From Zhihengliuella alba (GTDB taxonomy: Bacteria; Actinomycetota; Actinomycetes; Actinomycetales; Micrococcaceae): a stretch of DNA of 64,000 bases. Below are positions 16,646 through 25,983 of this stretch, piece by piece. Location of the stretch: NCBI RefSeq assembly GCF_039538765.1, contig NZ_BAABCJ010000001.1, forward strand, positions 1 through 64,000, given 5' to 3'. Position 1 is the stretch's first letter. Each line of letters opens with the position of its first letter. The notes beneath the pieces are model-generated. The model did no database searches. It was not told where the DNA came from and was given only the letters and a program-made list of their open reading frames with translations. Made by a program: the position numbers and the translations under genes.

Positions 16646-18363
16646 GCGGCGTCCCCGCGCAGGGGGAGCGTCGCGGTGAAGATCGCGCCGCCGTCGTTCT
16701 CGATCTCGAGGGTCCCGCCGAGGCGCAGGACCGCCTGGCGCACCAGCGCCAGGCCGACGCCGCGCGGGGCGCCGGAGCTAGACGGGGCGCCGGTGCCGGA
16801 CGGGGCGCCGGAGCCGGGCGGGATGCCGGATTCGGGCGGGCCTGCGGCGGCCGGGATCTTGGAGGACGCGCCGAAGCGCAGGAACTCCTCGATCAGCTCG
16901 TCGTCGATGCCCGGTCCCGAGTCGGCGACCGTGATGAGCAGCTCCTCGCCCGTGGCCGCGAAGTCCGCCCAGACGCGGCGCTGCGCGCCCTCGGCCGCGG
17001 CGTCGAACGCGTTGTCCAGCAGGTTGCCCGTGATGGTGACCAGGTCGCGCGCGTCGAGGGAGTCCGGCGGCAGCTCGCCCGAGGCCGTGAGGGTCAGCTC
17101 GATGCCGCGCTCGTGCGCCTGAGCCGCCTTGCCGACCAGCAGCGCCGAGAGGTACGGCTCGTCGAGGGAGCGCACCACGTCGTCCGTGAGCTGTTGGGAG
17201 GCCTGGCGGTCCTCGACGGCGAACCGCAGCGCCTCGTCGGTGCGCCCCAGCTCGATGAGGGAGGCGACCGTGTGCAGGCGGTTCGCGTGCTCGTGCGTCT
17301 GGGCGCGCAGGGCGTCGGCGAGCGTCCGCATGGACTCCAGCTCGCCGGCGAGGGACTGCAGGTCGGTGTGGTCCTGCACGGTGGTGACCACGCCGCCGCG
17401 CTCGCCGGAATGCTGGTTGAGGATCAGGATGCGCCCGTGGGCGAGGTGGACCTCGTCCTCGGCGGTGCGCCCGTCTGCGATCAGGTGCGCGACCGGTTCC
17501 GGCAGACCCGCGTCCTCCACGGCTCGGGGGTGCCGCGGGTCCACGGGGGAGAGGCCGAGGAGCTGCGCCGCCCGGTCGTTGTAGAGGACCAGCCGGCCCG
17601 TCGCGTCGGTGAGCAGCAGCCCCTCCCGCAGCGAGTGCAGGGCCGAGTCGTAGTAGTCGAACAGGCGGCGCAGCTGCTCGGGGCCGAGGTCCAGGGTGGC
17701 CCGGCGGACGTAGCCGGCGATCGCATAGGAGCCGATCCCGCCGAGCCCCAGGGCCAGCCCGGCCACCAGGCCGATCGCCGGGATGTCCGAGGCGAGGGCG
17801 ACGTCCAGGCTGCGGGAGGTGACGCCGACCGCGACCAGGCCCACCAGCTCGGAGTGGCCCAGGGCCGGGTCCACGGTGCCGGGTTCCGTGGTGCCGGGTT
17901 CGGTGGTGCCGGGGGCCGCGCCGTCGCCCCCGCCCGGGGCCGCGGTGACGAACACGGGGCTGATCGCGCGGACGGACGGGCCCAGCGTGCCGACGTACTC
18001 CTCGACGTGCGGGCGACCCGCCCTCGCCTGCTCGATCGTGCCCAGGTAGGGGCGGCCGATCTCCGCCGGGTCCGGGTGCGTCACGCGCGTGCCGTCCGGC
18101 GTCATGATGGTCACGAAGTCGACGTCGGCCTCCTCCAGCAGTTTCCCGGTGTAGGGCTGGAGCTGCGCGGTCGGATCCGGGCCGGCGAGGTGCGCGGCGA
18201 CGAACGGGTCGTTGGCGAGGGTCGCCGAGACGCTCTGGACCCGGGCCGCGGTCTCCTCCCGCATCCGGTCCCGCGTGTTGTCGTAGCTGACGGCGGCCAG
18301 CAGCGCGGAGAGCAGCACCACGACGGCCAGCTGCCAGAGGAAGAGGCGTCTCGCCAGGCTCAT
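16642..18363 (-). CDS. CitA/DcuS-type sensor histidine kinase
   Basis: 573 residues from the ATG at 18363, which follows GGAAGGGG. It has an N-terminal membrane segment (LFLWQLAVVVLLSALLAAVS), a periplasmic PAS-like sensor domain, a second membrane segment near residue 200, a cytoplasmic PAS (GLLLTDATGRLVLYNDRAAQ), a histidine region HEHANRLHTVASLIELG, and an HATPase with NLLDNAFDAA and DSGPGIDD. Two Pro/Gly/Ser/Thr repeat inserts (a TTEPG run and an SGAPSGTGAP run) are unusual for the family. It should sense an external carboxylate and phosphorylate the coupled regulator. Confidence 0.92.
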   Translation of the reverse strand: MSLARRLFLWQLAVVVLLSALLAAVSYDNTRDRMREETAARVQSVSATLANDPFVAAHLAGPDPTAQLQPYTGKLLEEADVDFVTIMTPDGTRVTHPDPAEIGRPYLGTIEQARAGRPHVEEYVGTLGPSVRAISPVFVTAAPGGGDGAAPGTTEPGTTEPGTVDPALGHSELVGLVAVGVTSRSLDVALASDIPAIGLVAGLALGLGGIGSYAIAGYVRRATLDLGPEQLRRLFDYYDSALHSLREGLLLTDATGRLVLYNDRAAQLLGLSPVDPRHPRAVEDAGLPEPVAHLIADGRTAEDEVHLAHGRILILNQHSGERGGVVTTVQDHTDLQSLAGELESMRTLADALRAQTHEHANRLHTVASLIELGRTDEALRFAVEDRQASQQLTDDVVRSLDEPYLSALLVGKAAQAHERGIELTLTASGELPPDSLDARDLVTITGNLLDNAFDAAAEGAQRRVWADFAATGEELLITVADSGPGIDDELIEEFLRFGASSKIPAAAGPPESGIPPGSGAPSGTGAPSSSGAPRGVGLALVRQAVLRLGGTLEIENDGGAIFTATLPLRGDAA

Positions 18364-18515
18364 GCCGTGCCCCTTCCGGTCCGGTGCGCGTGAACAGTAT
18401 GAACGCAAGGAGTGTGTTCTGGGACACGTCTCCCACGATGGGTGGTGAAATCTTCCCCTTCCGCGGGGCTCGACGACGAGCTCCTCCCGGACGCGGGACC
18501 ACCCTAGGAGGATAA
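18364..18515. promoter_or_regulatory. Divergent promoter region of the two-component system and the dicarboxylate carrier
   Basis: This 152-bp gap separates the divergent kinase and carrier genes. An interrupted palindrome TGGGA-N6-TCCCA lies near 18420 and could be a regulator site. No clear -35/-10 pair was assigned. The carrier ATG is served by a strong AGGAGG at 18506-18511. Confidence 0.4.
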
Positions 18516-19820
18516 ATGACCGCTGGAACCACGGCCGTCGACGAGCGCCCGAGCCAGCCGGCGCCGCCGAAGAAGAAGGACCGCACGCACTGGCTCTACA
18601 TCATGGTGATCGCCGCCGTCGTGCTCGGCGCGGCGGTGGGCCTGATCGCCCCGGAGGTCGGGAAGGACCTCAAGCCGCTGGGCACCATGTTCATCGCGCT
18701 GATCAAGATGATCATCGCCCCGGTGATCTTCTGCACCATCGTCCTCGGCGTCGGCTCGATCGCCAAGGCGGCCACCGTCGGCAAGGTCGGCGGCCTGGCG
18801 CTGGGCTACTTCATGGTCATGTCCACGTTCGCCCTGGCGATCGGCCTGGTGGTCGGCAACATCATCCACCCCGGCGAGGGCCTGCAGCTGCAGCCGTACG
18901 ATGCGGCCTCGGCCGGCGAGGAGAACGCGACCGTCGACTTCCTGCTCGGCATGATCCCCGGTGACATCCCGGTCCTGCCGACCCTGGTGCTCGCGCTGCT
19001 GGTGGGCTTCGCGCTGCAGCAGATGGGCGAGGGCGGCGCGCCGGTCCTCGGGGCCATCCGCAACATCCAGGCCGTGGTCTTCCGCCTCATGATGATGATC
19101 ATGTGGATCGCCCCGATCGGCGCGTTCGGGGCCATCGCCGCCGTGGTCGGTGCCACCGGCTGGGCCGCGATCGGCTCCATGGCCGTCCTCATGGGGGCCT
19201 TCTACGCCACCTGCGCCCTGTTCATCGTGGTGGTCCTCGGCGGGCTGCTGAAGATGGTCACCGGGATCAGCATCTTCAAGCTCCTGAGGTACCTGGCCCG
19301 CGAGTACCTGCTGATCTTCTCCACCTCGTCCTCCGAGTCTGCGCTGCCGCGGCTCATCGCCAAGATGGAGCACGCCGGCGTCTCCAAGCCGGTCGTCGGC
19401 ATCACCGTCCCCACCGGCTACTCCTTCAACCTGGACGGCACGGCGATCTACCTGACCATGGCGGCACTCTTCGTCTCCACGGCCATGGGGATGCCGATGA
19501 ACCTCGGCGAGCAGATCGGCCTGCTGGTGTTCATGATCATCGCGTCCAAGGGCGCCGCCGGCGTCACCGGCGCCGGCCTGGCGACCCTGGCCGCCGGCCT
19601 GCAGGCGCACCGTCCGGACCTGCTGGACGGCATGGGCGTGATCGTGGGCATCGACAAGTTCATGTCCGAGGCCCGCGCCCTGACCAACTTCACCGGCAAC
19701 GCCGTCGCCACGCTCCTGATCGGCAAGTGGACCGGCGAGCTGGACCGCGCGCAGACCGAGGAGGTCCTCTCCGGGCGCCGCCCGTTCGACGAGGCGACCA
19801 TGGAGACGGTCGGCCACTAG
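18516..19820 (+). CDS. dctA: C4-dicarboxylate:cation symporter (DAACS family)
   Basis: 434 residues behind a perfect AGGAGG. About eight membrane helices are visible. The family signature regions include GTMFIALIKMIIAPVIFCTI, the serine-rich hairpin STSSSESALPRLI, and GITVPTGYSFNLDGTAIY. The nearest functional class is DctA, importing succinate, fumarate and malate with protons or sodium across the cytoplasmic membrane. It is divergent from the CitA/CitB-type system that probably controls it. Uptake of C4 acids beside a methylcitrate pathway makes a carboxylate-utilisation block. Confidence 0.93.
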   Translation: MTAGTTAVDERPSQPAPPKKKDRTHWLYIMVIAAVVLGAAVGLIAPEVGKDLKPLGTMFIALIKMIIAPVIFCTIVLGVGSIAKAATVGKVGGLALGYFMVMSTFALAIGLVVGNIIHPGEGLQLQPYDAASAGEENATVDFLLGMIPGDIPVLPTLVLALLVGFALQQMGEGGAPVLGAIRNIQAVVFRLMMMIMWIAPIGAFGAIAAVVGATGWAAIGSMAVLMGAFYATCALFIVVVLGGLLKMVTGISIFKLLRYLAREYLLIFSTSSSESALPRLIAKMEHAGVSKPVVGITVPTGYSFNLDGTAIYLTMAALFVSTAMGMPMNLGEQIGLLVFMIIASKGAAGVTGAGLATLAAGLQAHRPDLLDGMGVIVGIDKFMSEARALTNFTGNAVATLLIGKWTGELDRAQTEEVLSGRRPFDEATMETVGH

Positions 19821-19882
19821 CGGCCGGCACGGGGCGGTCCCTCGAGCGGAACCGGCGCACTGCGCCGGGGGAGCGCCGGGGG

Positions 19883-19925
19883 AGGGCCGGGTACGACGGC
19901 GAGCGGCGCCGTCGTACCCGGCCCT
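19883..19925 (+). terminator. Strong hairpin behind dctA
   Basis: A perfect 19-bp stem (19883-19901 with 19907-19925) closes the five-base loop agcgg. No T tail follows, as is common for GC-rich actinobacterial terminators. A short direct repeat (cgcgtcgacggg) occurs just downstream. Confidence 0.75.
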
Positions 19926-20079
19926 TCCGCGTCGACGGGGCCCTCCCGCGTCGACGGGAACCTTTCACCTCAGCTTCAAGGTAAAGGCTCGCCGGTGAAC
20001 GGAACGCGTCGCGGCCGGGCGGCGGAGCGTTAGCCTTGAACGAGTTAGACACACGACGACGGAAGAAGTGGTTGCAACC

Positions 20080-20973
20080 GTGAGTGAGACTAAGGGAACC
20101 CGTCCCCGCGCTGGGCTGCTGAACGAGCCTCCAGTCCTGGGGCCCACGGGGCGTCCGCTGACCCACTTCCCGGAGCCGGAGCCGCTGAGCGTGCACGGCC
20201 CGGCGCGCATCATCGCCATGGTGAACCAGAAGGGCGGGGTCGGCAAGACCACGTCCACCATCAACATGGCCGCCGCGCTCGCCGAGTACGGCCGCAAGGT
20301 CCTGCTGGTGGACTTCGACCCGCAGGGCGCGCTCTCGGCCGGGTTCGGCATCCAGCCGCACGATCTCGACGTCACCGTCTACAACGTCCTGATGGACCGC
20401 AAGACGGAGATCGCCGACGCGCTGATCGAGACCGGCGTCGAGAACATCGACCTGCTGCCCGCCAACATCGACCTCTCCGCCGCCGAGGTGCAGCTGGTCA
20501 ACGAGGTCGCCCGCGAGCAGGTCCTGGCGCTGGCCCTGCGCAAGGTCCAGGACGACTACGACGTCATCCTGATCGACTGCCAGCCGTCCCTGGGCCTGCT
20601 GACCGTCAACGCGCTGACCGCGGCGCACGGCGTGATCATCCCGCTGACCGCCGAGTTCTTCGCGCTGCGCGCCGTCGCCCTGCTGGTCGAGACCATCGAG
20701 AAGGTCCAGGACCGCCTGAACCCGGGCCTGTCCATCGACGGCGTGCTGGCGACCATGTACGACGCACGGACGCTGCACAGCCGCGAGGTGGTGGGCCGGC
20801 TGCTGGAGGCGTTCGGGGACAAGGTCTTCGAGACCGTCATCAAGCGCACCATCAAGTTCGCCGACGCCAACGTGGCGGCCGAGCCGATCACCAGCTACGC
20901 CGGGAACCACCCGGGCGCCGAGGCCTACCGCAACCTCGCCAAGGAGCTCATCGCCCGCGGCGGGGCCCCGTAG
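20080..20973 (+). CDS. ParA/Soj-like ATPase linked to scpAB
   Basis: 297 residues from the GTG at 20080. A GTG at 20068 is in frame, but GGAAG would sit only two bases ahead of it. A 45-residue N-terminal extension precedes the deviant Walker A QKGGVGKTT. VLLVDFDPQG and DVILIDCQPSLG complete the ATPase. There is no parB next to it. As in mycobacterial Rv1708-Rv1710, it stands directly before scpA and scpB, so it probably works with the SMC-ScpAB condensin rather than with parS (inference). Confidence 0.9.
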   Translation: MSETKGTRPRAGLLNEPPVLGPTGRPLTHFPEPEPLSVHGPARIIAMVNQKGGVGKTTSTINMAAALAEYGRKVLLVDFDPQGALSAGFGIQPHDLDVTVYNVLMDRKTEIADALIETGVENIDLLPANIDLSAAEVQLVNEVAREQVLALALRKVQDDYDVILIDCQPSLGLLTVNALTAAHGVIIPLTAEFFALRAVALLVETIEKVQDRLNPGLSIDGVLATMYDARTLHSREVVGRLLEAFGDKVFETVIKRTIKFADANVAAEPITSYAGNHPGAEAYRNLAKELIARGGAP

Positions 20974-21014
20974 ACCGCGGGCGCGGACCGGAGACCGGGA
21001 GGGGCGCCCGCGCG

Positions 21015-21947
21015 ATGAGCGAGGTGAGCGCAGCGGAGTCGGCGAAGCCGGCGGGGGAGGACGCCCCCGCCGGCTTCGCCGTGACGCTGGAGCACTTCAG
21101 CGGGCCGTTCGAGGTCCTGCTGAACCTGATCGGCAAGCGCGAGCTGGACATCACCGAGATCGCCCTGGCGGCGGTGACGGACGAGTTCATCGCCTACATC
21201 AAGGAGCTGCGCACCCGAGTCGGGAACAAGGCCCTGGACGAGACCACGCAGTTCCTGGTGGTCGCCGCGACCCTGCTGGACCTCAAGGCCGCCCGGCTGG
21301 TCCCCTCCGGCGAGGTCGAGTCGGAGGAGGACATCGCCCTCCTGGAGGCCCGCGACCTGCTCTTCGCCCGGCTGCTGCAGTACAAGGCGTTCAAGGCCGT
21401 CGCCGCGGAGATCAACCGCCGGTACGTCAGCGAGGGCGGCCGCTACCCGCGCCAGGTCTCGCTGGAGCCGGAGTTCGCCGCCCTGCTGCCGGAGCTAGTC
21501 TGGAAGACCGGAATCGCCGACTTCGCGGCGATCGCCGAGAAGGCCCTGGCCCCCAAGCCGATGCCGGCCACCGAGGTGGGCTTGGGGCACCTGCACGCCC
21601 CGGCCGTCAGCGTCCGGGAGCAGGCGGCCGTGATCGCCGAGCTGCTGCGGGCGGCCTCCGAGGCCGCCGACGGGGCGGGCTCCAGCCTGAGCTTCGCCGC
21701 GCTCACCGCGGACGCCGACTCGACGCTGATGGTGGTCGCCCGCTTCCTGGCGCTGCTGGAGATGTACCGGGACAAGGTGGTGGACTTCGACCAGGCGGAC
21801 CCGCTCGGAGATCTGCAGGTCCGCTGGACCGGCGACGAGGAGACCTGGAGCGCGGACCGGCTGCAGGAGGAGTACGACGACGTGGGGCCGGGGCCCGCTG
21901 AGAAGGAATCCGCGGCCACGCAGTACGAGGAGACGGAGGAACCATGA
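21015..21947 (+). CDS. scpA: Segregation and condensation protein A
   Basis: 310 residues. The ATG at 21015 follows GGGAGGGG. The kleisin N-terminus is clear (FSGPFEVLLNLIGKRELDIT), as is the TQFLVVAATLLDLKAARL helix, and the C-terminal winged helix includes VVARFLALLEMYRDKVVDF. ScpA bridges the SMC heads with ScpB in chromosome condensation. It overlaps scpB by ATGA, 41 bases behind the ParA-like gene. Confidence 0.95.
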   Translation: MSEVSAAESAKPAGEDAPAGFAVTLEHFSGPFEVLLNLIGKRELDITEIALAAVTDEFIAYIKELRTRVGNKALDETTQFLVVAATLLDLKAARLVPSGEVESEEDIALLEARDLLFARLLQYKAFKAVAAEINRRYVSEGGRYPRQVSLEPEFAALLPELVWKTGIADFAAIAEKALAPKPMPATEVGLGHLHAPAVSVREQAAVIAELLRAASEAADGAGSSLSFAALTADADSTLMVVARFLALLEMYRDKVVDFDQADPLGDLQVRWTGDEETWSADRLQEEYDDVGPGPAEKESAATQYEETEEP

Positions 21948-22588
21948 GCACGCAGGCATCGACGAGCGCGCGGGCATCGACCAGTGCGCAGGCCTCGGCG
22001 GCGCGGTCGGCGGCGAGCCCGGACACCGGGGTCGACGTCGAGGACCTGCCCGGCGGCCTGCGGGCCGGCCTCGAGGCCGTGCTGATGGTGGTGGACGAGG
22101 CGGTGCCGGCGGCGCAGCTGGCCCGGGTGTTCGGCGTCTCCGCCACGGAGGTGGAGTCGGAGCTGGAGGCCATCGCCGAGGCCACCGAGGGGCACGGATA
22201 CGAGCTGCGGGAGATCGGCGGGGGCTGGCGGTACTACTCCCGACGTGACTTTGCTCCCTTTGTCTCCCGGTTCGTGGTGGACGGCCAGACGGCCCGGCTG
22301 ACGCAGGCGGCGCTTGAAACTCTGGCCGTTGTCGCGTATCGTCAACCGGTTACTCGCGGGCGGATAGCGGCCATCCGCGGGGTCAACGTCGACTCCGTGA
22401 TGCGGACGCTCACCCTGCGCGGACTCGTCGAGGAGGCGGGCACGGACCCGACTTCGGGCGCCCTCCTGTATCGGACGACGTCGTATTTTCTGGAAAGATT
22501 GGGTCTGGGCAGCATCTCCGAGCTGCCGAAGCTGTCGCCGCACCTCCCGGGCGTCGATGAACTCGACGGGCTCGACGGCGAATTCTGA
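21944..22588 (+). CDS. scpB: Segregation and condensation protein B
   Basis: 214 residues. An Ala/Ser/Thr-rich N-terminal tail of about 25 residues precedes two winged-helix domains: LRAGLEAVLMVVDEAVPAAQ in the first and TQAALETLAVVAYRQPVTRG in the second, followed by RGLVEEAGTD. ScpB is the second kleisin-associated subunit of the SMC complex. The start is coupled to scpA by ATGA. Confidence 0.95.
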   Translation: MSTQASTSARASTSAQASAARSAASPDTGVDVEDLPGGLRAGLEAVLMVVDEAVPAAQLARVFGVSATEVESELEAIAEATEGHGYELREIGGGWRYYSRRDFAPFVSRFVVDGQTARLTQAALETLAVVAYRQPVTRGRIAAIRGVNVDSVMRTLTLRGLVEEAGTDPTSGALLYRTTSYFLERLGLGSISELPKLSPHLPGVDELDGLDGEF

Positions 22589-22722
22589 CTTTCCGGCGTG
22601 CCCCGCGCACGCACCGCGCACCACCGCCAGCGTTGCGGGATGCGCCCGCCGACCACACGAGACGAGAGAGACGAACCGGCGCCGCCGAGCGGCCGACCGG
22701 CGAGTCGATGTAAGGACACAGC

Positions 22723-23991
22723 ATGAAGCAGACACCGTCAGGCTCCGGCCGCGGCAAGAAGCCCGCCGCCGGCGGCAGGAACAGCGGCGCCCCCGGCCGG
22801 AACAGCGGAGCCCCCGGCAGGAACAGTGGAGCCCCGGGCCGGGGTGGCCAGCCGTCCGGCAAGGGCGCACCGCGCACGGGAGGCCCGTCGTCGGGCGGAC
22901 CCCGCTCCGGCGCCCCCCGCTCGGGCGGGCAGCGTCCCGGGTCCTCGCGGACCGACGGGCCGAAGGACAACGGCGACCGGTACGAGAGCGACCGGTATGA
23001 GGGCTCCAAGTTCGGCGCGCCCAAATCGGGCGCCGGCAAGTCCGGTGCAGGCAAGCCGGGTGCGGGCCGGGGCGGCCCGAAGGCGGGCGCCAAGTTCGGC
23101 AAGTCCACCGGCAAGCCGGACGCGCGCGGCGGCAAGCCGCAGCCCCGCAAGAGCGGCACCAAGCCCACCAAGGCGTTCGCCGGCGAGCGGTTCGGCCGCC
23201 AGCTCGGCGCCGTGGACCGCAAGCAGCGCGGCCCCGTCTCCCGCCCGGCCAGCACCGAGTCCTCGGGCGAGGGCGTGCGCCTGCAGAAGGTCCTCGCCAA
23301 CGCCGGCGTCGCCTCCCGCCGCGTGAGCGAGGAGCTCATCGAGGAGGGCCGCGTGGAGGTCAACGGCGAGGTCGTCACCGAGCTCGGCGTCCGCGTGGAC
23401 CCCACCCGCGACGCCGTCCACGTGGACGGCATGCGCGTGCAGACCAACGAGGAACTGAAGTACTACGTCTTCAACAAGCCCCGCGGCGTGGTCTCCACCA
23501 TGGACGACCCGGAGGGCCGCAAGTGCATCTCCGACTTCGTCAAGAACCGCGACGAGCGCCTCTTCCACGTCGGCCGGCTCGACGTGAACACCGAGGGCCT
23601 GCTGGTCCTGACGAACGACGGCGAGCTCGCCAACCGCCTGACGCACCCCTCCTACGAGGTGCCGAAGAAGTACCTGGTGCAGGTCAACGGGCCGCTGCCG
23701 CACGGCGTCGGCGCGGAGATGAAGAAGGGCCTCCGCCTGGAGGACGGCTTCGCGAACGTCGACTCGTTCAAGCTCGTGGACTCCGCTCCCGGCAAGGTCC
23801 TCATCGAGGTGGTCCTCCACTCGGGCCGCAACCGGATCGTCCGCCGCTTGTTCGACGCGGTCGGCTTCCCCGTCAAGCGCCTGGTGCGCCTGGAGATGGG
23901 GCCGCTGCGCCTGGGCGACCAGAAGCAGGGGACCGTGCGCGCGCTCGGCCCGCAGGAGGTCGGGCACCTGCTCGCCTCCGTGGGCATGTAG
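22723..23991 (+). CDS. rluB: 23S rRNA pseudouridine synthase (RluB/RsuA family) with a long basic tail
   Basis: 422 residues. The ATG at 22723 follows TAAGGA. Residues 1 to about 180 are a Gly/Pro/Ser/Lys/Arg-rich disordered extension that starts with three copies of GRNSGAP. The S4 domain follows (VRLQKVLANAGVASRRVSEE), then the synthase domain with the catalytic aspartate in HVGRLDVNTEGLLVLTNDG and the RNRIVRRLFDAVGFPVKRL motif. The core resembles RluB, which modifies helix 89 of 23S rRNA. The tail is absent from most RluB proteins outside actinobacteria and may bind RNA (inference). Confidence 0.92.
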   Translation: MKQTPSGSGRGKKPAAGGRNSGAPGRNSGAPGRNSGAPGRGGQPSGKGAPRTGGPSSGGPRSGAPRSGGQRPGSSRTDGPKDNGDRYESDRYEGSKFGAPKSGAGKSGAGKPGAGRGGPKAGAKFGKSTGKPDARGGKPQPRKSGTKPTKAFAGERFGRQLGAVDRKQRGPVSRPASTESSGEGVRLQKVLANAGVASRRVSEELIEEGRVEVNGEVVTELGVRVDPTRDAVHVDGMRVQTNEELKYYVFNKPRGVVSTMDDPEGRKCISDFVKNRDERLFHVGRLDVNTEGLLVLTNDGELANRLTHPSYEVPKKYLVQVNGPLPHGVGAEMKKGLRLEDGFANVDSFKLVDSAPGKVLIEVVLHSGRNRIVRRLFDAVGFPVKRLVRLEMGPLRLGDQKQGTVRALGPQEVGHLLASVGM

Positions 23992-24015
23992 CGCCGGGCC
24001 GGCACCCAGCGCATC

Positions 24016-24034
24016 GCGCCCCTGGAGGGGGCGC
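24016..24034 (+). terminator. Weak hairpin between rluB and tyrA
   Basis: A 7-bp GC stem (gcgcccc with ggggcgc) around a five-base loop lies in the 72-bp gap, without a T tail. It might reduce readthrough into tyrA, but could equally be chance in GC-rich DNA. Confidence 0.3.
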
Positions 24035-24063
24035 CTGCTCCACCACGACGACGGAAGGACACC

Positions 24064-25188
24064 ATGACTGAGACGCACCTGCACGGCCCCGTGCTGATCC
24101 TCGGCACCGGCCTGCTCGGCGCCAGCGTCGGCCTCGGCCTCAGCCGCCTGGGCGTGGACGTCCTGCTGTCCGATCCGTCGCCCACCGCGCAGGCCATCGC
24201 CCAGGACATCGGCGCGGGCCGCATCCTCGGCGGGGGAGAGGACGACGCCGCCGCGCTGCAGCCGCAGCTCGTGGTCGTGGCGGCGCCGCCGGACGTCGCG
24301 GCCGCCGTCGTCGCCGACGCGCTGCGCACCTACCCGGAGGCGACCGTCGTGGACATCGCGTCCGTGAAGGCCAGCATCCTCGCCGCCCTGCGGCAGGCCG
24401 CCGACGCCGGCGAGATCGCCCCGGGGGACCTGTCCCGCTACGTGGGCACGCACCCGATGGCCGGCCGGGAGAAGTCCGGGCCGGCCGCGGCGCGCGGCGA
24501 GCTCTTCACGGCCATGCCGTGGGTCGTCTGCGCCCACGCGGACGCCAGCCCGGCCGCCGTGCGCACGGCCGCGGACCTGGGCGCGGACCTGGGCGCCACG
24601 GTGGTGCGGATGGACGCGGCGGAGCACGACGCCGCCGTCGCACTGGTCTCCCACTTCCCGCAGATCGCCTCCTCCCTGCTGGCCTCGCGGCTCATGAACG
24701 CCCCGGCGCACGCGCTGTCCCTGGCCGGCAACGGCCTGCGGGACACCACGCGCATCGCCGCGTCGGATCCGCGGCTGTGGATCCAGATCCTCAGCCACAA
24801 CGCCCCGGAGGTCGTGAAGATCCTCCACGGGCTCCGCGAGGACCTCAACCGGCTCATCGCCACCCTGGAGGACCCGGGTGCCGACGGGGCGCTGCTGGAC
24901 CTGGCGAAGCTGATGGAGGAGGGCAACGCCGGGCAGGCGCGCATCCCCGGCAAGCACGGCTCGCCGCCGCGCGCGTTCGCCGTCGTCACGGTGATCGTGG
25001 ACGATCGGCCTGGGCAGATCGCCCGGCTCCTCGCCGACGTCGGCGAGGCCGGCGTCAACCTCGAGGACCTGCGCATGGACCACTCCTCCGGGCACCAGGT
25101 GGGCATGGTGGAGCTCTCCGTGCTGCCCGGCCGGAGCGAGGAGCTCACCCAGTACCTCTCTGACCGCCAATGGAAGGTGATCCAGTGA
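24064..25188 (+). CDS. tyrA: Prephenate dehydrogenase
   Basis: 374 residues behind GGAAGGACACC. The Rossmann loop is LILGTGLLGASVGLGLSRLG, and ASVKASIL and GTHPMAGREKSGP are the substrate-site motifs. VSHFPQIASSLLASRL is the family helix. An ACT-type regulatory domain (FAVVTVIVDDRPGQIARLLA) makes up the last 75 residues and suggests feedback by tyrosine. It makes 4-hydroxyphenylpyruvate. It overlaps cmk by four bases (GTGA). Confidence 0.94.
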   Translation: MTETHLHGPVLILGTGLLGASVGLGLSRLGVDVLLSDPSPTAQAIAQDIGAGRILGGGEDDAAALQPQLVVVAAPPDVAAAVVADALRTYPEATVVDIASVKASILAALRQAADAGEIAPGDLSRYVGTHPMAGREKSGPAAARGELFTAMPWVVCAHADASPAAVRTAADLGADLGATVVRMDAAEHDAAVALVSHFPQIASSLLASRLMNAPAHALSLAGNGLRDTTRIAASDPRLWIQILSHNAPEVVKILHGLREDLNRLIATLEDPGADGALLDLAKLMEEGNAGQARIPGKHGSPPRAFAVVTVIVDDRPGQIARLLADVGEAGVNLEDLRMDHSSGHQVGMVELSVLPGRSEELTQYLSDRQWKVIQ

Positions 25189-25916
25189 CCGCACCCGAAG
25201 AGACCCAGGCCGCCGGCGGCTCCGCGTCCGGCAACACCGCGTCCCATAACGCACAGGAGCGGCTGGTCGTCGCGATCGACGGGCCCTCCGGCAGCGGGAA
25301 GTCCTCCGTTGCCAAGGAGGCCGCGCGCCGCCTCGGTGCCGCCTACCTGGACACCGGCGCCATGTACCGGGCGGTGACGTGGCACTGCCTCGACGCCGGC
25401 ACGGACCTGACCGACGCCGACGCCGTGGCCCGCGCGGTCCGCGAGGCGGACCTGTCCATCAGCACGGACCCGGGCCTGGAGCGGATCGCCATCCACGGCA
25501 CCGACGTCACCACCACCATTCGCGAGCCGTTCGTCTCCGAGGCGGTCTCCGCCGTCGCGACCAACCTGGAGGCGCGCGCCGAGCTGGTGCGCCGCCAGCG
25601 CGCGATCATCGGCGAGCAGCCGCGGATCGTGGCCGAGGGCCGGGACATCACCACCGTCGTCGCACCGGACGCGCACTGCCGGATCCTGCTCACCGCCAGC
25701 GAGGAGGCGCGGATGCGCCGCCGCGGGCTGCAGCTCGGCGGGGCCACCGCCGAGGCGCTGCAGCGCCAGGTGGTGGAGCGGGACGCCAAGGACTCCACGG
25801 TCACCAACTTCACCACCGCCACCGACGGCGTCCACACGCTGGACTCCTCCGACCTGGACTTCGAGCAGACGGTACAGGCCGTCCTGACGCTCGTGGAACG
25901 GGCCCCGCGGGCCTGA
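25185..25916 (+). CDS. cmk: Cytidylate kinase
   Basis: 243 residues from the GTG at 25185, which overlaps the tyrA stop and follows GGAAGG at 25172. A short Ala/Gly/Ser-rich leader precedes the P-loop VVAIDGPSGSGKSSVAKEAA. YLDTGAMYRAVTWH and VVAEGRDITTVVAPDA are the CMP-binding signatures. It phosphorylates CMP and dCMP. The cmk-der pair is conserved in Gram-positive bacteria. Confidence 0.95.
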   Translation: MTAPEETQAAGGSASGNTASHNAQERLVVAIDGPSGSGKSSVAKEAARRLGAAYLDTGAMYRAVTWHCLDAGTDLTDADAVARAVREADLSISTDPGLERIAIHGTDVTTTIREPFVSEAVSAVATNLEARAELVRRQRAIIGEQPRIVAEGRDITTVVAPDAHCRILLTASEEARMRRRGLQLGGATAEALQRQVVERDAKDSTVTNFTTATDGVHTLDSSDLDFEQTVQAVLTLVERAPRA

Positions 25917-25983
25917 ACCGGCCCGATAGACTGGAACGATTCTTGACAACGTTCTCCCCAGCAAGCGAAGGAACTTCACTGAC

